NCBI RefSeq assembly: GCF_000174755.1
Contig: NZ_ACLQ01000021.1
Coordinates: 21,153 to 85,152, forward strand
Length of the DNA stretch: 64,000 nucleotides
DNA from: Capnocytophaga gingivalis ATCC 33624
GTDB taxonomy: Bacteria > Bacteroidota > Bacteroidia > Flavobacteriales > Flavobacteriaceae
Reading direction: 5' to 3'
Shown here: positions 1 to 8,655 of the stretch, piece by piece
How the letters are laid out: each line of letters opens with the position of its first letter
Position numbering within the stretch: position 1 is the stretch's first letter
Notes under the pieces: generated by a model
The model's database searches: none
The model's input: the letters and a program-made list of their open reading frames with translations, nothing else
What the model was told of the DNA's origin: nothing
Position numbers and translations under genes: made by a program

Positions 1-233
1 TTCTTAGCAGTATAGAAGTCATACCACTTCTTGAGAGCGTCGTAGTACTTGCTATTGTCGCCAAAGACATGTAGTGTCTTGAGGTAACTCCCCTGGGGAT
101 CTATAAGGGAGACCACCATATAAGCTGCTTCTCCAGAATAATTGGTCATCTGCACCATACACTTATATTTATTTTGAGCCTGAGCGGACAAAGCCAACAG
201 TACTACACACAGAAAATAAAATTTCTTTACCAT
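1..233 (-). CDS. DUF2271-type secreted protein, C-terminus cut by window edge
   Basis: First 77 codons of a gene running off the left edge. A signal peptide of about 19 residues ends at AQA. The mature part contains SLIDPQGSYLKTLHVFG, which looks like the DUF2271 family of small periplasmic proteins, often found near PepSY-domain membrane proteins. The molecular function of that family is not established. It is divergent from the peroxiredoxin operon. The family call is from memory of the motif and the rest of the protein is not visible. Confidence 0.6.
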   Translation of the reverse strand, partial: MVKKFYFLCVVLLALSAQAQNKYKCMVQMTNYSGEAAYMVVSLIDPQGSYLKTLHVFGDNSKYYDALKKWYDFYTAK

Positions 234-327
234 AAACTAAAATGTTTTTAAATTATAAGGTGCAAAGATAGTAAAATCTCTATTATTAAAACTTATTCTA
301 TAATAGAAAAAATCTATATAAATAAGG

Positions 328-357
328 TTGATTATATAGATTTTCTTTATACTTTTG
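328..357 (+). promoter_or_regulatory. -33/-7 promoter of the peroxiredoxin operon
   Basis: TTG at 328-330, a 19-base spacer, then TACTTTTG at 350-357, an excellent match to the Bacteroidota TTTG/TAnnTTTG promoter. It leaves a leader of about 40 bases before the peroxiredoxin start. Confidence 0.7.
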
Positions 358-404
358 CACCCAGAAAATAAAAATAGAAGTTTCATCTTTAAAAACAAAA
401 AAAT

Positions 405-1040
405 ATGTCTTTAGTTGGAAAAAAATTCCCTAATATTACCGTTGACGCTATGTCAGAAATGGGTGATAACCTCCGTATCAACATCCTAGAGGAGGCTACT
501 AAAAAGAATAAAAAAGTAGTTCTTTTCTGGTATCCTAAGGATTTTACCTTTGTTTGTCCTACAGAGCTACACGCTTTTGAGGAACTTCGTGGAGAGTTCG
601 AGAAGCGCAACACAATCATCATAGGTGCTTCTGTAGATACTTGCGAGGTACACTTCGCTTGGCTAAATACTCCTAAAGATCAAGGAGGTATAGAAGGTGT
701 TACCTATCCTATCCTTGCCGATACGACTCGTAACCTCTCCAATGCCTTAGGAATCTTGGATGCAGAACATGTATATAATGAAGAGCAAGAATCGTATCTA
801 ATAGAAGGTTCCAATGTCACCTACCGTGCTACTTTTCTTATCGATGAAAACGGAAAGATATTCCACGAAAGTGTGAATGACATGCCACTGGGGCGTAATG
901 TAAAGGAATACCTCCGCCTTATCGATGCCTACACTCATGTACAAAAATTTGGAGAAGTATGTCCTGCCAACTGGGAAGAAGGTAAGGAAGCTATGCATGC
1001 CGATAGAAAAAGTACTGCTGAGTACTTAGCCAAACATTAA
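405..1040 (+). CDS. 2-Cys peroxiredoxin (AhpC/Prx1 class)
   Basis: Thiol peroxidase that reduces hydrogen peroxide and organic peroxides in the cytoplasm. The peroxidatic cysteine is C51 in FVCPTE and the resolving cysteine is C186 in GEVCPANW, so this is a typical two-Cys enzyme. At 211 residues it matches the usual length of the family. The start follows a good promoter. A thioredoxin gene 53 bases downstream, and a small DUF6952 gene after that, suggest an operon in which the thioredoxin is the reductant. No AhpF flavoprotein is adjacent, which fits thioredoxin-dependent recycling. Confidence 0.93.
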   Translation: MSLVGKKFPNITVDAMSEMGDNLRINILEEATKKNKKVVLFWYPKDFTFVCPTELHAFEELRGEFEKRNTIIIGASVDTCEVHFAWLNTPKDQGGIEGVTYPILADTTRNLSNALGILDAEHVYNEEQESYLIEGSNVTYRATFLIDENGKIFHESVNDMPLGRNVKEYLRLIDAYTHVQKFGEVCPANWEEGKEAMHADRKSTAEYLAKH

Positions 1041-1093
1041 TAATCTTATTGTCTTATAAAAAACGCAACCCTTACTCTTAATTATTTTATCTT

Positions 1094-1408
1094 ATGTTAG
1101 TAGAACTTACCAGCGATACCTTAGCAGAAGTGATACAAGCCAACAAGAAAGTGGCAGTACAGTTCTCCGCCTCTTGGTGTGGTAACTGTCGTATCATGAA
1201 GCCCAAATTCAAAAAGCTCGCTTCAGAGAAGGAGGATATTGCCTTTGTCATCGTAGATGCTGAGCAATTTCCTGAATCACGCAAGCTTGCCAATGTAACT
1301 AACCTACCTACCTTCGCTATCTTTGAGGATGGACAGCTCATAAGAGATGTACAGACCAATAAGCAAGAGGTACTAAATGAATTAATCGATGAAATTACCC
1401 GTAATTAA
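1094..1408 (+). CDS. thioredoxin family protein (WCGNC active site)
   Basis: A single-domain thioredoxin of 104 residues with the active site C29-G-N-C32 in SASWCGNC, in place of the classical CGPC, and the later cis-proline region TNLPTFAIF. No signal peptide, so cytoplasmic. Its position directly after a 2-Cys peroxiredoxin suggests it reduces that enzyme. The CGNC motif should shift the redox potential relative to CGPC. The last 20 bases overlap the next gene, so the two are probably translationally coupled. Confidence 0.88.
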   Translation: MLVELTSDTLAEVIQANKKVAVQFSASWCGNCRIMKPKFKKLASEKEDIAFVIVDAEQFPESRKLANVTNLPTFAIFEDGQLIRDVQTNKQEVLNELIDEITRN

Positions 1409-1646
1409 GCATCTCACCCAGTTTGTAGAAGCCAATGATGAAGATTACCTTATAGAGGCGATAGAAGTTTTGGAATATCTTACCGAACTTCCGTCCCTTA
1501 AGGAAGAGGAATTGGACGTGATAGGGGAACTACTCTCCAATATGTATGGAGCCTTAGAAGTGGAAAAACTCATCAAGGCAGGAACCCCTCAGAAAGAAGC
1601 GCTTAATACCTTTATGCAAAGAGTACTTGGTGCAATTGACAAATAA
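1389..1646 (+). CDS. small acidic protein, DUF6952-like
   Basis: An 85-residue acidic, all-helical-looking protein whose start lies inside the end of the thioredoxin gene. It resembles the DUF6952 proteins found after thioredoxin and peroxiredoxin genes in Flavobacteriia. No catalytic residues or cysteines are evident. Coupling to the peroxide-defence operon is the only clue to its role. The family call is from memory. Confidence 0.65.
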   Translation: MKLPVIKHLTQFVEANDEDYLIEAIEVLEYLTELPSLKEEELDVIGELLSNMYGALEVEKLIKAGTPQKEALNTFMQRVLGAIDK

Positions 1647-1674
1647 AATAAATTTAGAAAGTTAGTTCTTTTAC

Positions 1675-1707
1675 AAAACAGGTGGTATCTGAGATATCAC
1701 CTGTTTT
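1675..1707. terminator. bidirectional terminator between convergent operons
   Basis: An inverted repeat of about 15 bp (AAAACAGGTGGTATCT opposite AGATATCACCTGTTTT, one wobble pair) with A and T runs at its outer ends. It sits between the peroxiredoxin operon and convergent folP and overlaps the folP stop codon by two bases. Confidence 0.75.
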
Positions 1708-2533
1708 ATTTTCCTTTCAAAGCTTCTACCATCCTTACACACTCCATAGCTTCTTTTACATCATGTACTCGAAGAATATCTGCTCCATGGAGCAAGGCAA
1801 AGGTATTAAGCACAGTAGTACCATTGAGAGCTTCCTCGGCAGATGTTTCCAGAAGCTTATATATCATAGACTTACGGGAGATTCCCACCAATATAGGACA
1901 ATCTAAAATGTCGAATATGGCCAAGTGCTGCATCAGTTGGTAGTTCTGAGGGAGGGTTTTAGAAAAACCAAAACCAGGATCTACGATCAGGTCGTTGATT
2001 TTCAGTTGTCTTGCTTTATCTTTTATCTCAGAGAAATAGTACAATATATCGGCAGTAAGGTTTTGATACTCCGTATAGGACTGCATGGTCTGTGGGGTGC
2101 CTCGCATATGCATAGCGATATAGGGGACTTGGTAGTGAGCAACGACATCCCAGATAGGAGGATCTATCTGTCCGGCAGAAATATCATTGATCATACACGC
2201 CCCCGCTTCCAAACTCTGGCGAGCCACTTCAGCACGGAAAGTATCCACTGAGATGCGAATCTCAGGAAAATGTTTTACCAAGGCTTCCACTATAGGCACC
2301 ACTCGTTGTAGTTCTTCTTCAGCCGAGACTTCAGCAGCATTCGGGCGGGAGCTATACCCACCTATATCCACAAAAGTAGCCCCCAAAGCGAGCATTTGCT
2401 CAGCCTTAGCAAGGATTTCAGTGCCTTGTACACGACTCTGGGCAAAAAAAGAATCGGGGGTTACATTGAGTATTCCCATTACTTTGGGGGTATCAAAGGA
2501 GAGAAGTTCTCCTCGACAGTTTATTGACTTCAT
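1706..2533 (-). CDS. folP: dihydropteroate synthase
   Basis: Condenses 6-hydroxymethyl-dihydropterin diphosphate with p-aminobenzoate to give dihydropteroate, the sulfonamide-sensitive step of folate synthesis. The TIM-barrel signatures are clear: MGILNVTPDSFF near the N-terminus, DIGGYSSRP for the second Pterin_bind motif, then SVDTF, MINDIS, and DPGFGFSK. The length of 275 residues is normal. It appears monocistronic on the minus strand and ends at a terminator shared with the peroxiredoxin operon. Confidence 0.95.
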   Translation of the reverse strand: MKSINCRGELLSFDTPKVMGILNVTPDSFFAQSRVQGTEILAKAEQMLALGATFVDIGGYSSRPNAAEVSAEEELQRVVPIVEALVKHFPEIRISVDTFRAEVARQSLEAGACMINDISAGQIDPPIWDVVAHYQVPYIAMHMRGTPQTMQSYTEYQNLTADILYYFSEIKDKARQLKINDLIVDPGFGFSKTLPQNYQLMQHLAIFDILDCPILVGISRKSMIYKLLETSAEEALNGTTVLNTFALLHGADILRVHDVKEAMECVRMVEALKGK

Positions 2534-2573
2534 TAGCTTTGAGTTTTAGTTTGTAGAGAGCATACTTAACTTA

Positions 2574-3089
2574 CTATAATTCCTTTTCTTTTACTTTAAG
2601 AGAATCTATGTACAACTCAAGCTTCTTACTATTATAAAAATCCATACATTTCATGATTGTCAGATATATTTTCCCTCTATTATCATCTGCGGGGTAGGCA
2701 TTATATTCTTTTTTATGCCATTCCTTGACAAGACGATCAAAAGATAGGTTGTTTTTTGTTAGGTTCGCATCCAACCCTCCATAAGTAATATAATCCTCCC
2801 TACTTCTATCTATGAACAAAGAGTATAAATCGGGGTTTTCTTTTACAATTTGTTCATATTCGTATTCCATACAATTACAAAAAGCAATGTTTTTTAGAAT
2901 TAATAGCTTGTCATCCTTATTTTTTATCTTTTTCTGTAAAAGCGGGGTGTCATAATAAATATCATCCGTTTTTGTTGCTGCTGTGCAATATTTTTCATCA
3001 CTTGCTTTATATCTCTTCTCTAATACTACACGAACAGAATCTAAGTATTTTTTAAGTGCCTTACTATTGTAGAAATCTAAACACTTCAT
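2574..3089 (-). CDS. C-terminal part of a split two-domain accessory protein (Tai4-like)
   Basis: 171 residues from the first ATG. The protein begins MKCLDFYNSKALKKYLDS and ends with a near copy, MKCMDFYNSKKLELYIDS, so the start lies at the end of one domain and a complete second domain follows. In the same frame, codons upstream of the ATG stay open and read EVLNAILTYMKC, which aligns with the end of the second domain. The upstream gene carries the rest of the first domain in another frame, so the two entries are probably one gene broken near 3132-3135. The domain (LKNIAFCNC ... MKCMDFYNSK) recalls Bacteroidota Tai4-type amidase-immunity lipoproteins. That assignment is tentative. Confidence 0.55.
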   Translation of the reverse strand: MKCLDFYNSKALKKYLDSVRVVLEKRYKASDEKYCTAATKTDDIYYDTPLLQKKIKNKDDKLLILKNIAFCNCMEYEYEQIVKENPDLYSLFIDRSREDYITYGGLDANLTKNNLSFDRLVKEWHKKEYNAYPADDNRGKIYLTIMKCMDFYNSKKLELYIDSLKVKEKEL

Positions 3090-3534
3090 ATAAGTTAGGA
3101 TAGCGTTTAGGACTTCCTTTCTCTTGAAAGGTTTTATAATAGGGTTTACTTAACCAATTTTCAACGAGCTTATCAAGGGTAGGATTTGCTACTATCCACT
3201 CTATATCCAGATACTCACTACACTGAAGATATCCACCTGTAGTAGCATCAGGTATCAATTTGTAAGTATTGGGTTCCTTCTTTTTTATACCGAACACTTC
3301 TTGTCCAAAACATTTGCGAAAAGCTACATTTTTAAGCATCAACAAATCATCTTCTAATGTTTTATCTTTCTTCATTGTCAATACTTCATTGTCAATCTCT
3401 TTCTCTTGTTTTATTTCCTTTATTTGAGTAGAGGCTGTGGAGGAAGTTTCCTTTGGGAACTTTCCTTCACTATTTTGTTTATTATTACAACAAAACAAAA
3501 AACTTGATAACGATATAAATAAAAAGTATTTCAT
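3064..3534 (-). CDS. N-terminal part of the split accessory lipoprotein
   Basis: 156 residues: a hydrophobic leader with a cysteine pair at residues 15-16 (possible but non-canonical lipobox), a Ser/Thr/Lys/Glu-rich linker, then a domain with MLKNVAFRKC and KLVENWLSKPYY. These match LILKNIAFCNC and RLVKEWHKKEY in the downstream gene. After YYKTFQ the frame departs from the pattern and stops soon afterwards. Removing one A from the AAAA run restores YYKPFKRKEVLNAILTYMKC, joining smoothly to the next gene. The expected intact product is about 318 residues with two tandem domains. Could be a real frameshift, a phase-variable tract or a sequence error. Confidence 0.55.
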   Translation of the reverse strand: MKYFLFISLSSFLFCCNNKQNSEGKFPKETSSTASTQIKEIKQEKEIDNEVLTMKKDKTLEDDLLMLKNVAFRKCFGQEVFGIKKKEPNTYKLIPDATTGGYLQCSEYLDIEWIVANPTLDKLVENWLSKPYYKTFQEKGSPKRYPNLYEVFRFLQ

Positions 3535-3667
3535 ATAATTTTAATTTGTTTATGCTCTTACTTTATACATCTGAGGAGGACTATCAGAATAATCAATCTA
3601 ATTCTAAGAGAAAAAGTATTGTCTAAAATACTATCATTAGCTTTCACCCCCCTTTTATACACTAAAG

Positions 3668-4171
3668 TTATTCATAATTTCTTGTATAGACCCAGAGAAG
3701 AGAATTATCTTGGTTCGAGACACCTACTTCTATAAAGACAGTAGCCAAAAAGGCTTTCTCCTTAAGGAAAAACGGTTTGACTTCTGCCCACTTCTCGGTA
3801 AAAATATGCTGCTTTTCCCCCTTATCCTCATAGAAAAGACTATACGGAATAGCATCAAGAAGGCGAAATTTCTGTATCTTTTTTGAAATGCATATAACAG
3901 ATTCTCTTTCGAAGTCATTCCCAAAAGCCCTAAGTATATCACAGCAATTTCCTTGTATGAAATAATTTGCTCCTTTTTTGAGTAATTGGATATTGGTTAA
4001 AACTACTTTTCGAGAGGTTCTATCGGTAGTATCTACGTTATCACAATCACATTCCTTTTGAGAAAATGGCTTTCTTTGTTGAGAAAACATTTCTCCTGCT
4101 TGAGAGAAGAACAGCATGCTTAAGAGAATTATCAATTTTGAGTTTTGAGTTTTGCGCTTCGAGTGTATCAT
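3668..4171 (-). CDS. hypothetical exported protein
   Basis: 167 residues, not recognised. The N-terminus has a basic region and a hydrophobic core (LIILLSMLFFSQA) compatible with a signal peptide. The mature part has a CDCD cluster and a CC pair. The first codons, reading KTQNSKLI, are encoded by the AAACTCAAAACTC-type word also found in the gap upstream of dld's start, so the start may have been captured from an intergenic repeat. It lies between the split Tai4-like gene and dld and is probably accessory. Confidence 0.5.
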   Translation of the reverse strand: MIHSKRKTQNSKLIILLSMLFFSQAGEMFSQQRKPFSQKECDCDNVDTTDRTSRKVVLTNIQLLKKGANYFIQGNCCDILRAFGNDFERESVICISKKIQKFRLLDAIPYSLFYEDKGEKQHIFTEKWAEVKPFFLKEKAFLATVFIEVGVSNQDNSLLWVYTRNYE

Positions 4172-4193
4172 TAGCTATTAGTCATTATAGGTT

Positions 4194-4222
4194 AGTGGTT
4201 AGGAGGTAGACTCCTAACCACT
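4194..4222. terminator. 12-bp perfect hairpin downstream of dld
   Basis: AGTGGTTAGGAG and CTCCTAACCACT pair perfectly around the 5-base loop GTAGA, just past the dld stop. There is no T run on the minus-strand side (a T run exists on the plus side). The AGTGGTTAG word recurs in the hairpin at 9505-9548. Confidence 0.5.
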
Positions 4223-4228
4223 GCCTTT

Positions 4229-5920
4229 TTATTTCCAATCTTTTTTCTTAGAGGTCTTCCCTATTCCTGAGTTAAAGCTATTGGTAGGATCCAGCTCCTT
4301 ATAGAAGTTTTTGAGAGGTTCCTTGGCGTGGTATAGGTGACCTACATTGTGTTCGGCAGGATATTCTGCTCCACGCTGATCGAGTATCTTGAGCATTTCC
4401 TCCTCTATCTCTTCACAGTTATAGCCTTTCTTAATCACATAGTCCTGATGGAATACATGACACATGAAGTGTCCGTAATAGAGTTTATGGAGAATTTTGT
4501 TATCCAATTCTGGTGGAAGTTGTTCGAACCAATCTTCTTCGTTGCGCTTAAGGGCAATATCCAAGGCAACAATATCTTCTACCTCCTTTTCATGTACAGA
4601 GCGGTAACGAATAGCGGCAGAAGCCACGGCAAAGCGCAAGAGCATAGCTGCCTGAGCTAAATCTGCATCACACTCAAAGTAGGCTCCTTTGCTCTTATCA
4701 GCAAAATAGTCTTTGAGATATTCGCGGGCTTCTTCTACTCCCTTACCTCCCATTTTGAGGATCAGATGATGTTCGTATTGGTTGCGATAATCCCACATGA
4801 TCTGAGGCAGATGCTTGGGCATAAGTTTGGAAGTTCCTTGTAGGAATTTTTCGCTAAAGTGGGATGGCATAAAAGGAAGTTTTTTAGCCACACGATCTGC
4901 CCATGCCTTGAGAGAGAAGAGTTTAGGCAAATATTCGGTACCTACATGCTTGATATACCAAAAGGTATCCTTACCATACTTAGCTGCAATATCAAAGGCG
5001 GTGCGATGGATATATTCGCCAGAGATAGGAATCTGCTCGAAAGAGCCCAACATGTGTCGGCGTAGCTCGGTCAGCACCTTGGTATCATTGGTGCCTATAT
5101 AGAATACGGCTGTGTGTTTCTCAGCAGGGAAAGTATCCACACGTACGGCAAAAACAGCCAAGCGACCTGCACTTCCTGAAGCCTCGTAAAGGCGAGCAGG
5201 GTCTGCATTGAAGCGAGCAGGGGTATCAGCATCTATCTGGCGTACATGATTGCAGTAATCGTGGTCGTGCCCTTTCTTATCTGTTTGGTGAATATCCTTC
5301 CTTTGGTATTTTCCCTCTTGGAGGTTGGTGAGTATCTCCTTGGGAGTTTCACCAAGGTCTATCCCTAAGTGATTAATCAGTTCCAGCTTACCTTCTGCAT
5401 TGCGCTGTGCATAGAGCGCCATCTCGGTATAGGCGGGGCCTCGCTGTACAAGAGAGCCTCCAGAGTTGTTACACACACCACCAATCACAGAAGCCCCTAT
5501 ACAAGAGGAACCAATTACGGAATGAGGTTCTCTGTTATAGGGTTTTAACTCCTGTTCCAAGTGGTTCAGGGTAGAACCTGGTAGACAAACTGCTTGCTCT
5601 CCTTCGAGGATAATTTGGATATTATCATTGCGCATGGTATTGATAATCACCACATCGCGGTCATAATCATTTCCAAAAGGATTAGAGCCTCCTGTGATAC
5701 CTGTATTGGCTGCTTGGGAAATAACAATTACATCAGCCTCGGTACAAGCCTCCAACACTTGCCATTGTTCCCAAAGAGTAGCGGGCCGCACCACTGCCAA
5801 GGCATTTCCTGTCCCAAAGCGATATCCTGTACGATAGCGCTCGGTCTGCCCTGGGTCGGTCATTACATACTTTGCCCCTACTATTTGGCGTAGTTTTTCT
5901 AATAAGTTTTGTGTATTCAT
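4229..5920 (-). CDS. dld: respiratory D-lactate dehydrogenase (quinone)
   Basis: FAD-dependent, membrane-associated enzyme oxidising D-lactate to pyruvate with electrons passed to menaquinone. It is the E. coli Dld type by length (563 residues) and by the FAD-binding segment around QAANTGITGGSNPFG and GSSCIGASVIGGVCNNSGG, followed by the cap and membrane-binding domain rich in aromatic and basic residues. No signal peptide. It follows dsbD after a short gap on the same strand but may have its own promoter. Fits an organism that ferments or respires lactate. Confidence 0.9.
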   Translation of the reverse strand: MNTQNLLEKLRQIVGAKYVMTDPGQTERYRTGYRFGTGNALAVVRPATLWEQWQVLEACTEADVIVISQAANTGITGGSNPFGNDYDRDVVIINTMRNDNIQIILEGEQAVCLPGSTLNHLEQELKPYNREPHSVIGSSCIGASVIGGVCNNSGGSLVQRGPAYTEMALYAQRNAEGKLELINHLGIDLGETPKEILTNLQEGKYQRKDIHQTDKKGHDHDYCNHVRQIDADTPARFNADPARLYEASGSAGRLAVFAVRVDTFPAEKHTAVFYIGTNDTKVLTELRRHMLGSFEQIPISGEYIHRTAFDIAAKYGKDTFWYIKHVGTEYLPKLFSLKAWADRVAKKLPFMPSHFSEKFLQGTSKLMPKHLPQIMWDYRNQYEHHLILKMGGKGVEEAREYLKDYFADKSKGAYFECDADLAQAAMLLRFAVASAAIRYRSVHEKEVEDIVALDIALKRNEEDWFEQLPPELDNKILHKLYYGHFMCHVFHQDYVIKKGYNCEEIEEEMLKILDQRGAEYPAEHNVGHLYHAKEPLKNFYKELDPTNSFNSGIGKTSKKKDWK

Positions 5921-5973
5921 GGGATTAGTTTTTAATTCTAAGTTTTGAGTTTTGAGTTACTGAAAATTAATCA

Positions 5974-7938
5974 TTAATCATTTTTCACTCCCTTTCTAAG
6001 CCATTCCTTATAGGTCTCCACATCCACATATTGTACAGGAGTAGAGAGCAGTTCAGTATTGGGAGAGAGTAGCACATAATAAGGTTGGGAGGCTGAGGAG
6101 AAATTCACCTCTTGGAAAGTAGCCCACTTGTCACCTATGGTTTTAATATATTCTACACGCCCATTACGGTGCTTGAAATCAAATTGTTTGTCCTTAGGTA
6201 GCTCTTCTTTGTCATCTACATAGAGAGAGATCAGAACGTACTTCTTCATAAGTTCTTTCACCTGAGGATCTGTCCATACATGTTCTTCCATCTTGCGACA
6301 ATTGACACAAGCCCACCCTGTAAAGTCCAGCATAACGGGCATATTATGTTTCTTGGCATAGGCCATTCCCTCATAGTAATCCTTGAAGACGATTTGATCA
6401 TTTTTGTGTTCCTTAGGGAAGAAAGCATAGGATTCTGGAGGTGGGAAACCACTGAGTACCCTCAGACTGTTCTTACCAAAAAGACCTAAAAGTAGATATA
6501 TAGAGAAGGCAGCCGAAAGTACTCCTATGAGCAAACGCCCTTTGGAATATTGTAAGAGAGGCTTGCGTGGCTCATCATGCGGAAAACGAATCAATCCAAA
6601 CAAATATAGGGTAAGCAAAGCAAAGAGGACAAACCAAAGTCCTACAAATACTTCTCGCTTAAGCAATCCCCAGTGCTGTACAAGGTCAGCATTGGAAAGG
6701 AACTTAAGAGCAAAAGCCAATTCCAAGAAACCTAAAAACACTTTCGCGGTGGTCATCCACCCTCCTGATTTAGGTAAAGAGTTGAGCCAAGAAGGGAACA
6801 AGGCAAAGAGCACAAAAGGCAAAGCCAAGGAAAGTCCGAAGCCCGCCATTCCTAAGGTAAGCTGTATGGCTCCCCCTGAAGAGAGCGAACCTGCCAAGAG
6901 AGATCCCAAGATAGGCCCTGTACAAGAGAAGGATACGATGGCCAAGGTCAGTGCCATAAAGAAGATCCCAATCATCCCCCCTACATTGGAGGCATTGTCC
7001 ATCTTATTCCCCCAAGAAGACGGTAGAGTAATCTCATAAAATCCAAAGAAAGAAAAGGCAAAGATTACAAAAATCACAAAAAAGACCACATTGAGCCATA
7101 CATTGGTAGAAATATTATTGAGAATCTCTGGGTCTATATTGTCCAAGAAATGGAAAGGAATACTCAAAAGGACATAGATCAGTAGAATAAAGAAACCATA
7201 GAGGAAGGCGTTGAAAATACCTTTCTTACGTGTCTTGCTCTGTTTGGTAAAAAAGGATACCGTAAGAGGAATCATAGGGAATACACAAGGGGTAAGCAAG
7301 GCTATGAAGCCACCGAGAAAGCCTAAAAGGAAGACTGTCCAGTTGGACTCCTGTTCTGTCTTTCCGATAAGCTCTTTGTTTTTGAGAGGTATCTCCAACT
7401 GCTTGGCCATATCCTCACTACGGCTATCTATCTGTTTTTGTTCCACCTGAGCTGCTGAACCATCCAATGAGAAAACAAAATCTTCTTTGAGATTGATACA
7501 CACATCTATACATGCCTGGCAAAAGATATTCCCCTTGATATGTTTTACATTAGGGTCGGTGATTTTTACCTTTTGGGTGATTTTTATTTCCTTCTCAAAG
7601 AAAAGTTCATCCACCCCAAAAACATCGTTGAAAGTCTTCTGAAGGCCTTCCTCTTGGGATTCTCCCACCATCTCTATCCCTTCTGTAGTGGTATAGGTAA
7701 TGACCATAGGGAGGGCACCCCCCTTGGGGTTGTTCTGAGAATAGACATGCCACTTAGGCGCTATCTTCCCCTTGAAAATAAGCAAATACTCTGTATCGGA
7801 GAGTTTTTCTTGGGAGAAAGTCCATTCTACAGGGTTGTCGTTCTGTTGTCCTGCCAAGGGACTGTTAAAAGATATTTGTGCTTTTGCAAAAGGAATTGCC
7901 AGTAGCACCATCAGAAAAGTAAGTAGGTATCTTTTCAT
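5974..7938 (-). CDS. dsbD: thiol:disulfide interchange protein DsbD family
   Basis: Carries reducing power from cytoplasmic thioredoxin across the inner membrane to periplasmic thiol proteins. Order of domains: signal peptide (about 20 residues), periplasmic alpha domain with CQACIDVC, a membrane domain of roughly eight helices (about residues 200-490) with the redox cysteines in TPCVFP and SCTGPILG, and a C-terminal thioredoxin domain with WACVNC near residue 545. 654 residues, somewhat longer than E. coli DsbD. It lies 19 bases after porT, so probably the third gene of a ubiE-porT-dsbD operon. Confidence 0.9.
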   Translation of the reverse strand: MKRYLLTFLMVLLAIPFAKAQISFNSPLAGQQNDNPVEWTFSQEKLSDTEYLLIFKGKIAPKWHVYSQNNPKGGALPMVITYTTTEGIEMVGESQEEGLQKTFNDVFGVDELFFEKEIKITQKVKITDPNVKHIKGNIFCQACIDVCINLKEDFVFSLDGSAAQVEQKQIDSRSEDMAKQLEIPLKNKELIGKTEQESNWTVFLLGFLGGFIALLTPCVFPMIPLTVSFFTKQSKTRKKGIFNAFLYGFFILLIYVLLSIPFHFLDNIDPEILNNISTNVWLNVVFFVIFVIFAFSFFGFYEITLPSSWGNKMDNASNVGGMIGIFFMALTLAIVSFSCTGPILGSLLAGSLSSGGAIQLTLGMAGFGLSLALPFVLFALFPSWLNSLPKSGGWMTTAKVFLGFLELAFALKFLSNADLVQHWGLLKREVFVGLWFVLFALLTLYLFGLIRFPHDEPRKPLLQYSKGRLLIGVLSAAFSIYLLLGLFGKNSLRVLSGFPPPESYAFFPKEHKNDQIVFKDYYEGMAYAKKHNMPVMLDFTGWACVNCRKMEEHVWTDPQVKELMKKYVLISLYVDDKEELPKDKQFDFKHRNGRVEYIKTIGDKWATFQEVNFSSASQPYYVLLSPNTELLSTPVQYVDVETYKEWLRKGVKND

Positions 7939-7957
7939 CTTCTATTAAGTATTTTAG

Positions 7958-8650
7958 TTATTCAAAAGTAAGATTAATCATCACCCCACGGGTAAAAATC
8001 CCTTTAAGGTTTCCTGTCCAAGGGCTGGCAGGGTCACTGTCATGGATCAGCTCATTGTCTATGGAGAATAATCCTCTTATAGAAGGGGTAAAGCGGAAGT
8101 GAGGGGTATAGAAGTCTATCCCAAAGCCCAATTCGTAGAAATAGACTATAGGTTGGGTACGGAACTTACCTTCGCTGTTATCCGAACGAGACTTATTATT
8201 GGCACTGAGGTTAATGCCCACAGAAGTCCCAGCGGTAATATAAGGTTTGAAGTTGTCCCAACGCTTAGAGCCATATTTTAGAAGTACAGGGATATATATA
8301 TAGGTAGAGAGTACCTCGCGCTTGCGGTCGGTCTGTTGGGTCAAGAAAGGAAATTCCAACTCTCTTTTGTTATAGATAAGTCCTGGCTCAAAGCGCAGAC
8401 TCAGATGATCTATCAGGCGTAGATCCCCCGTAAGACCTACATTGAAACCATAAGACCGCTTGGTCTGTATATCCGTCAGCGGTGGATTGGTATAGTCAAG
8501 TGCTTGATAGTCCACACGGAAATCAAGCGTATTTATCCCAAAATAGTACCCCCATTGGAATTTTTGGTAGTCAAAATCTTCCAAATTGATAATTGGTTGT
8601 GCTTTTGCTAACAAAGGCAACAGGAATATAAGCAAAGTAATTTTCTTCAT
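7958..8650 (-). CDS. porT: PorT/SprT, type IX secretion and gliding outer-membrane protein
   Basis: 230 residues with a signal peptide (cleavage after AKA) and an outer-membrane beta-barrel pattern (WGYYFGINTLDF, YGFNVGLTGDLRL, alternating aromatic residues, C-terminal MINLTFE ending in F-E). PorT is required for type IX secretion in Porphyromonas and Flavobacterium; its location beside ubiE is the usual flavobacterial arrangement. It starts 5 bases after ubiE, so the genes are cotranscribed. Indicates that the cell exports proteins by the T9SS, although no substrate with an obvious C-terminal sorting domain was noticed in this window. Confidence 0.85.
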   Translation of the reverse strand: MKKITLLIFLLPLLAKAQPIINLEDFDYQKFQWGYYFGINTLDFRVDYQALDYTNPPLTDIQTKRSYGFNVGLTGDLRLIDHLSLRFEPGLIYNKRELEFPFLTQQTDRKREVLSTYIYIPVLLKYGSKRWDNFKPYITAGTSVGINLSANNKSRSDNSEGKFRTQPIVYFYELGFGIDFYTPHFRFTPSIRGLFSIDNELIHDSDPASPWTGNLKGIFTRGVMINLTFE

Positions 8651-8655
8651 AATAT

